Shown here piece after piece: positions 59,632-64,000 of a stretch of DNA of 64,000 bases. Each line of letters opens with the position of its first letter. Position 1 is the first letter of the stretch. The notes beneath the pieces are model-generated. The model was not told the DNA's origin, did no database searches, and worked only from the letters and a program-made list of their open reading frames with translations. This DNA comes from Microbacterium sp. Its GTDB lineage: Bacteria > Actinomycetota > Actinomycetes > Actinomycetales > Microbacteriaceae. Both the position numbers and the translations under genes were made by a program. Location: positions 37,436-101,435 of the forward strand of contig NZ_QFPF01000009.1 in the NCBI RefSeq assembly GCF_003248605.1, written 5' to 3'.

Positions 59632-60560
59632 ACGAAGCCCCGCGCACCGTCGTGGTGCGCGTGCCAGCCACGAGCGCCAACCTCGGACCGGGATTCGACA
59701 CGCTCGGGCTCGCCCTGAGCGTCTACGACGAGATCGAGGTCACGGCGCTGCCGGAGCGCGGCGTCGAGGTCATCGTGCACGGCGAAGGTGCGGGCGATGT
59801 GCCCACCGACGCGACCAATCTCGTCATCACGACGATCGCGTACGCGTTCGACGCGGTCGGCGTTCCGCTGCCTGGCCTGCGCCTCGTGGCGCGAAACGCC
59901 ATCCCGCACGGCCGGGGCATGGGCTCATCCGGTGCCGCGGTGGTCTCGGGTCTGGTCGCCGCGAAGGGACTGCTCGCCGGTCGCGTCGAGATCACCGACG
60001 ACGACCTGCTGCGCATGGCGACCGAGCTCGAGGGGCATCCCGACAACGTCGCGCCGGCGCTGTTCGGCGGTCTCACCATCGCGTGGCTCGCGCCCGAAGG
60101 ACCGCAGCACAAGAAGCTGCTCGTGCATCGCGGCGTCTCGCCCCTCGTCTTCGTGCCGGGCTTCACGATGTCGACCAAGCTCGCGCGCAGCCTGCAGCCG
60201 CTGCACGTGCCGAGGGAGGATGCCGTCTTCAACGTCTCGCGGTCGGCCCTGCTGATCGCGGCTCTCACCCAGAGCCCGGAGCTGATGCTCGCCGCGACCG
60301 AAGACAAGCTGCATCAGGACTATCGCGCCGAGGCCATGCCCGAGACCCTGCGTCTCGTGCGAGCCCTGCGGGATGCCGGATTCGCGGCCGTCGTCTCGGG
60401 TGCGGGCCCCAGCATCCTGGTGCTCGCGGACGGCCCGGGCAGGCGCCTCGAAGCGGCCGATTTGGTGGCGGCGACCTCGGACACTCCGTGGGAAGCCCTG
60501 ATGCTGGCCGTCGACTTCAAGGGTGCTACAGTGAAAGAACAGCCGGAGGGTTCCACATAG
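59628..60560 (+). CDS. thrB: Homoserine kinase
   Basis: A 310-residue GHMP kinase phosphorylating homoserine. Motif 1 [22 protein letters not shown] loop [16 protein letters not shown], and motif 3 [17 protein letters not shown] start overlaps the thrC TGA. The distal part of the gene contains TACAGT (60527-60532), a possible -10 for rho. Confidence 0.95.
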   Translation: MNEAPRTVVVRVPATSANLGPGFDTLGLALSVYDEIEVTALPERGVEVIVHGEGAGDVPTDATNLVITTIAYAFDAVGVPLPGLRLVARNAIPHGRGMGSSGAAVVSGLVAAKGLLAGRVEITDDDLLRMATELEGHPDNVAPALFGGLTIAWLAPEGPQHKKLLVHRGVSPLVFVPGFTMSTKLARSLQPLHVPREDAVFNVSRSALLIAALTQSPELMLAATEDKLHQDYRAEAMPETLRLVRALRDAGFAAVVSGAGPSILVLADGPGRRLEAADLVAATSDTPWEALMLAVDFKGATVKEQPEGST

Positions 60561-60715
60561 ATCGTCTCGCGATCCTGTGAATCTGGCCTCCGGTCGCAAT
60601 CTGCGAAACCACTGCCAGCCCATCTCCTCTCGCCTCGCGCGATCGATGCGGCTCGATGCCGGTGCGTCCGGCATCTCGTGCAGTTCTCTATATCCACACG
60701 TGCAAGGGAGACCTC
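60561..60715 (+). other. rho leader region with hairpin
   Basis: The 155 bases before rho contain a perfect 8-bp hairpin (60655-60662 with 60668-60675, loop TGCGT) and AAGGGAG before the GTG. Rho leaders are known to be autoregulated in other bacteria; here that is a possibility only. Confidence 0.45.
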
Positions 60716-62869
60716 GTGGAGTCCATCTCCGAGATCCAGGCCGGTACCACTTCGCCCGAGGGCGAGAACACCGGTGACAGCGCGCCCGCTGAGGCGCACC
60801 CCAACGACGGCGCCGACACATCGGCGCCCGTGACCGAGACGGCGCCGGTCGAACCGGCCGAGCAGCCCGCCGCTGCCGAGGCGTCGGTCGAGTCGGCCGA
60901 GCAGCCCGCCGCCGAGGCGGCGCCGACCGAGCAGTCCGCTGCCGACGCGGCGCCGGCCGACGAGGCCACGCCGACCGAGGCGGTCGAGCAGGCCGCACCC
61001 ACGCGTGCCGCACGCAAGTCCCCTCGCCGCCGTCGCGTGCGTGAGATCGCCGCCGAGGCCGGTGTCGATGCCAAGCGCATCATCGCCGTCGCGAGCGAGC
61101 TCGGCGCGACACTCAAGACGTCGCAGTCCGCGGTCGACGCCGATCTCGACGCCCGCATCACGGCCGCACTCGCGGCGCAGGCCACCGAGGGTGACGCGAC
61201 CGAGGGATCGGTGGCTGACGCCGTCGCTCCGGTCGACGCGACCGGTGACCAGGCCGATCCGGCCACCGACGCCGCCCAGGGCGCAACGGAGCAGTCCACC
61301 GCGAGCGATGCGGCTCCGGCATCCACCGACACGACCGCGCAGAACCCCGAGGGCTCGCGCGAGCAGTCCGACGGCGAGAACGACGGTGGCGATCAGCCCA
61401 CCGGGCGTCGCAGCCGCAACCGCAACCGCAACCGCAACCGCGGCGGGCAGAACGGCGCTGCCGCCCAGGGCGGCCAGAACGGCCAGAACCAGGGCGGGCA
61501 GAACGCCCAGAACCAGGGCGGGCAGAACGCGCCGGCCGCGCAGCCCGCGGGGGCGGCGCAGAACGCACCCCAGAACCAGGCCGCGTCGGACGACGACGGT
61601 CAGCAGGGCGGGCGTGGCCGCGGACGCGCGCGCGGCAAGCGCACCGGAGCGCCCGTCGACGAGTTCGAGACCGAGATCAGCGACGACGATGTGCTCATCC
61701 CCATCGCCGGAATCCTCGACGTCCTCGACAACTATGCCTTCGTGCGCACGACCGGCTACCTGCCGGGTCCGAGCGACGTCTACGTCTCGCTCGGTCAGGT
61801 CAAGAAGTACAACCTGCGCAAGGGCGACGCCGTCGTGGGCGCGATCAAGCAGCCCCGCGAGGGCGAGCAGTCGGGGCGCCAGAAGTACAACGCGCTGGTC
61901 AAGGTCGACGCGATCAACGGGCTGTCCGCCGACGACGCGGCGAACCGCGTCGAGTTCGGCAAGCTCACTCCGCTCTACCCCCAGGAGCGACTGCGCCTCG
62001 AGACCGCGCCCGAGAAGCTGACCCAGCGCATCATCGATCTCGTCGCGCCGATCGGCAAGGGCCAGCGCGGACTCATCGTCGCGCCCCCGAAGGCGGGCAA
62101 GACGATCGTCCTGCAGCAGATCGCGAGCGCGATCGCGCAGAACAACCCCGAGGTGCACCTCATGGTGGTGCTGGTCGATGAGCGCCCCGAAGAGGTCACC
62201 GACATGCAGCGCACGGTGCGCGGCGAGGTCATCGCCTCCACCTTCGACCGTCCCGCCGAAGACCACACCACCGTCGCCGAACTCGCGATCGAGCGCGCCA
62301 AGCGCCTGGTCGAACTCGGCCGCGACGTCGTTGTGCTCCTGGATTCGATCACGCGGCTCGGCCGCGCGTACAACATCTCCGCCCCGACCTCGGGCCGCGT
62401 GCTCAGCGGCGGCGTCGACGCCTCGGCGCTCTACCCGCCCAAGCGCTTCTTCGGTGCCGCGCGCAACATCGAGAACGGCGGATCGCTCACGATCCTCGCG
62501 ACCGCGCTCGTGGAGACCGGTTCCAAGATGGACGAGGTCATCTTCGAGGAGTTCAAGGGCACCGGCAACAGCGAGCTACGCCTGTCGCGCCAGCTCGCCG
62601 ACAAGCGGATTTTCCCGGCCGTCGACGTGAACGCGTCCTCGACACGTCGCGAGGAGATGCTCCTCTCGAACGACGAGGTGAAGATCACCTGGAAGCTGCG
62701 CCGGGCACTCGCCGGCCTCGACCCGCAGCAGGCGCTGGAGGTCGTGCTCGGCAAGCTCAAGGAGACCTCCTCCAACGTGGAGTTCCTCGTGCAGATGCAG
62801 AAGTCGATCCCGGCGCCCGCGCAGGGCGCGCACGGCCACAGCCACGGGCACGACAACAACATCCGCTGA
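60716..62869 (+). CDS. rho: Transcription termination factor Rho with long Arg/Asn/Gln-rich insertion
   Basis: A 717-residue hexameric RNA helicase. Residues 1-90 are acidic and Ala/Pro-rich. Residues 95-150 contain a short SAP/Rho-N-like helix ([21 protein letters not shown]). Residues 215-320 are low complexity with [11 protein letters not shown] and [13 protein letters not shown] repeats. Then the OB RNA-binding domain ([20 protein letters not shown]) and the ATPase with Walker A APPKAGKT (K462) and Walker [17 protein letters not shown]. Core is complete. High-GC actinobacterial Rho proteins carry such insertions, which raise RNA affinity. GTG start supported by AAGGGAG. Confidence 0.96.
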   Translation: MESISEIQAGTTSPEGENTGDSAPAEAHPNDGADTSAPVTETAPVEPAEQPAAAEASVESAEQPAAEAAPTEQSAADAAPADEATPTEAVEQAAPTRAARKSPRRRRVREIAAEAGVDAKRIIAVASELGATLKTSQSAVDADLDARITAALAAQATEGDATEGSVADAVAPVDATGDQADPATDAAQGATEQSTASDAAPASTDTTAQNPEGSREQSDGENDGGDQPTGRRSRNRNRNRNRGGQNGAAAQGGQNGQNQGGQNAQNQGGQNAPAAQPAGAAQNAPQNQAASDDDGQQGGRGRGRARGKRTGAPVDEFETEISDDDVLIPIAGILDVLDNYAFVRTTGYLPGPSDVYVSLGQVKKYNLRKGDAVVGAIKQPREGEQSGRQKYNALVKVDAINGLSADDAANRVEFGKLTPLYPQERLRLETAPEKLTQRIIDLVAPIGKGQRGLIVAPPKAGKTIVLQQIASAIAQNNPEVHLMVVLVDERPEEVTDMQRTVRGEVIASTFDRPAEDHTTVAELAIERAKRLVELGRDVVVLLDSITRLGRAYNISAPTSGRVLSGGVDASALYPPKRFFGAARNIENGGSLTILATALVETGSKMDEVIFEEFKGTGNSELRLSRQLADKRIFPAVDVNASSTRREEMLLSNDEVKITWKLRRALAGLDPQQALEVVLGKLKETSSNVEFLVQMQKSIPAPAQGAHGHSHGHDNNIR
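61415..61441 (+). repeat. CGCAAC hexamer tandem repeat in rho
   Basis: Four and a half copies of CGCAAC encode the Arg-Asn repeat. The following 61480-61535 part repeats Gln-Asn-Gly-rich codons. A likely site of length variation. Confidence 0.8.
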
Positions 62870-62883
62870 CGGCGGCGAACCCC

Positions 62884-63957
62884 GTGTTCGATTCCGTCAA
62901 AGCGCTGATCGACGAGCACCGCCGGGTGCAGGAGGAACTCTCCGACCCGGCGGTGCACGCCGACGCGGCGCGCGCGAAGCGCGTCAACCGACGCTATGCC
63001 GAACTCTCCCGCATCGTGGCGGCCAACGACGCGTGGACGGGCGCATCCGAAGACCTCGACGCGGCGCGCGAGCTCGCCCGAGAGGACGAGGCGTTCGCCG
63101 AAGAGATCCCGGCGCTGGAAGAGCGGCTTGCCGCGACGCAGGAGCGACTGCGGCGCCTGCTGATCCCGCGCGACCCCGACGACGCACGCGATGTGATCAT
63201 GGAGATCAAGGGCGGCGAGGGCGGTGCCGAGAGCGCTCTGTTCGCCGCCGACCTGCTGCGCATGTACCTGCAGTTCGCCGCGTCGAAAGGCTGGAAGACG
63301 GAGCTGCTCGAGCGTACCGAATCCGACCTCGGCGGGTACAAGGATGTCCAGGTCGCGATCAAGGGCTCCTCGACCGACCCCGCGCAGGGCGTCTGGGCGC
63401 ACCTGAAGTACGAGGGCGGCGTGCACCGCGTGCAGCGGGTTCCCGCGACCGAGTCGCAGGGCCGCATCCACACCTCCACGACCGGCGTGCTCGTCTTTCC
63501 CGAGGTGGACGAGCCCGACGAGGTCGAGATCAGCTCGAACGATCTCAAGATCGACGTCTTCCGCTCCTCCGGGCCCGGAGGGCAGTCGGTCAACACGACG
63601 GACTCGGCCGTGCGCATCACCCACCTGCCGACCGGCATCGTCGTGTCGATGCAGAACGAGAAGTCGCAGCTGCAGAACCGCGAGGCCGGCATGCGCGTGC
63701 TGCGCGCGCGACTGCTGGCCAGACAGCAGGAAGAGCGGGATGCCGCAGCCTCTGACGCGCGTCGCTCGCAGATCCGCGGCATGGACCGCTCCGAACGCAT
63801 CCGCACCTACAACTTCCCCGAGAACCGGATCGCCGATCATCGCACCGGCTACAAGGCCTACAACCTCGACCAGGTGATGGATGGGGCGCTGGGCCCCGTG
63901 ATCGATTCGTGCATCGCCGCAGACGAAGAGGAGCGCCTCGCCGCGCTCGGCTCCTGA
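62884..63957 (+). CDS. prfA: Peptide chain release factor 1
   Basis: A 357-residue release factor for UAA and UAG. GGQ at 232-234 ([15 protein letters not shown]) and the PAT tripeptide in [15 protein letters not shown] that selects RF1 specificity. Coiled N-terminal domain and the C-terminal [20 protein letters not shown] are complete. GTG start; 14 bases after rho, so in the same unit or with prmC. Confidence 0.96.
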   Translation: MFDSVKALIDEHRRVQEELSDPAVHADAARAKRVNRRYAELSRIVAANDAWTGASEDLDAARELAREDEAFAEEIPALEERLAATQERLRRLLIPRDPDDARDVIMEIKGGEGGAESALFAADLLRMYLQFAASKGWKTELLERTESDLGGYKDVQVAIKGSSTDPAQGVWAHLKYEGGVHRVQRVPATESQGRIHTSTTGVLVFPEVDEPDEVEISSNDLKIDVFRSSGPGGQSVNTTDSAVRITHLPTGIVVSMQNEKSQLQNREAGMRVLRARLLARQQEERDAAASDARRSQIRGMDRSERIRTYNFPENRIADHRTGYKAYNLDQVMDGALGPVIDSCIAADEEERLAALGS

Positions 63958-63977
63958 CCCGATTGCGGCCGCCGCGG

Positions 63978-63983
63978 TAGGGT
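63978..63983 (+). promoter_or_regulatory. -10 box TAGGGT at the window edge
   Basis: TAGGGT is 7 bases before a GTG at 63991, as in the other leaderless genes here. Confidence 0.45.
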
Positions 63984-63990
63984 CACGAGC

Positions 63991-64000
63991 GTGATCATGT
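63991..64000 (+). CDS. Start of the next gene, cut by the window edge (prmC expected)
   Basis: Only GTG ATC ATG T is present. Based on usual gene order, prfA is followed by the release-factor methyltransferase gene prmC. The few bases cannot confirm this. Confidence 0.3.

Noticed and set aside
1..64000. CRISPR array, insertion sequences, prophage, rRNA or replication origin
   Set aside because: No regularly spaced repeats, transposases, phage structural genes, rRNA segments or DnaA-box clusters were seen. The tandem repeats in rho are coding.

Overview
The window is ordinary high-GC actinobacterial chromosome, most like Microbacteriaceae (Microbacterium or a close relative). The evidence is the very high third-position GC, an orphan WhiB protein, a SigR/RsrA mycothiol-type stress pair, the E1/E2-fused 2-oxoglutarate decarboxylase Kgd, PdtaS, DUF3097, LmeA-like DUF2993, an AhpD-like protein, a Rho with a long Arg/Asn-rich insertion, and many genes whose start codon follows directly after a TANNNT -10 box (leaderless transcripts). 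I see no phage, insertion sequence, integron or CRISPR array. Species-level placement is inference.

Layout. 1-5.4 kb: aminotransferase tail, Rv3235-like protein, a two-barrel hypothetical, then an orphan trio (excisionase-like HTH, CpaB/SAF protein, CpaE-like ATPase) and the PdtaS kinase. 5.4-10.3 kb: WhiB, membrane protein, Bcp, RsgA and AroA, divergent from sigR-rsrA. 10.3-19.2 kb: GNAT enzyme, SDR, Kgd and GuaB1. 17.8-24.1 kb: two CNNM/CBS membrane proteins, NnrD, a GT87-type membrane glycosyltransferase, a thiamine-binding protein and a broken MFS gene. 24.1-27.0 kb: metX and metY, separated by a 343-bp gene-free stretch holding strong inverted repeats. 27.2-31.3 kb: SDR, phosphoribosyltransferase, Ung, acetyltransferase, and a protealysin-like M4 protease with its emfourin inhibitor. 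31.3-36.3 kb: a complete Dpp/Opp-type peptide ABC importer. 36.4-43.4 kb: hydrolase, AhpD-like protein, tyrosine phosphatase, a stand-alone SIP domain under a DtxR-type iron box, an HExxH protein, a degenerate arginase, PspA and a TPM-domain protein. 43.5-49.1 kb: DUF3097, TrmB, a CPBP-like membrane protein and a response regulator / histidine kinase / degenerate kinase trio. 49.1-53.1 kb: tRNA-Arg(CCG), a KmtR-like metal sensor with an MFS exporter, a SGNH hydrolase and a transglutaminase. 53.1-64 kb: argS, DUF2993, lysA, hom, thrC, thrB, rho and prfA.

How the genes work together. Hom, ThrC, ThrB and LysA with MetX and MetY cover the branches of the aspartate family: threonine, lysine and the O-acetylhomoserine route to homocysteine. 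SigR/RsrA, Bcp, WhiB and the AhpD-like protein are redox-stress functions. PspA/TPM are envelope-stress functions. The most interesting leads are a SigR-type promoter overlapping the start of divergent aroA with a possible long SigR isoform, the KmtR-type Ni/Co sensor coupled to an MFS exporter, the iron-box-controlled stand-alone SIP domain, the protease/emfourin pair, the orphan CpaB/CpaE-like module with an arginine Walker A, a leaderless 23-codon upstream ORF, and the long hairpin between metX and metY. I did not find a clear large undescribed system.
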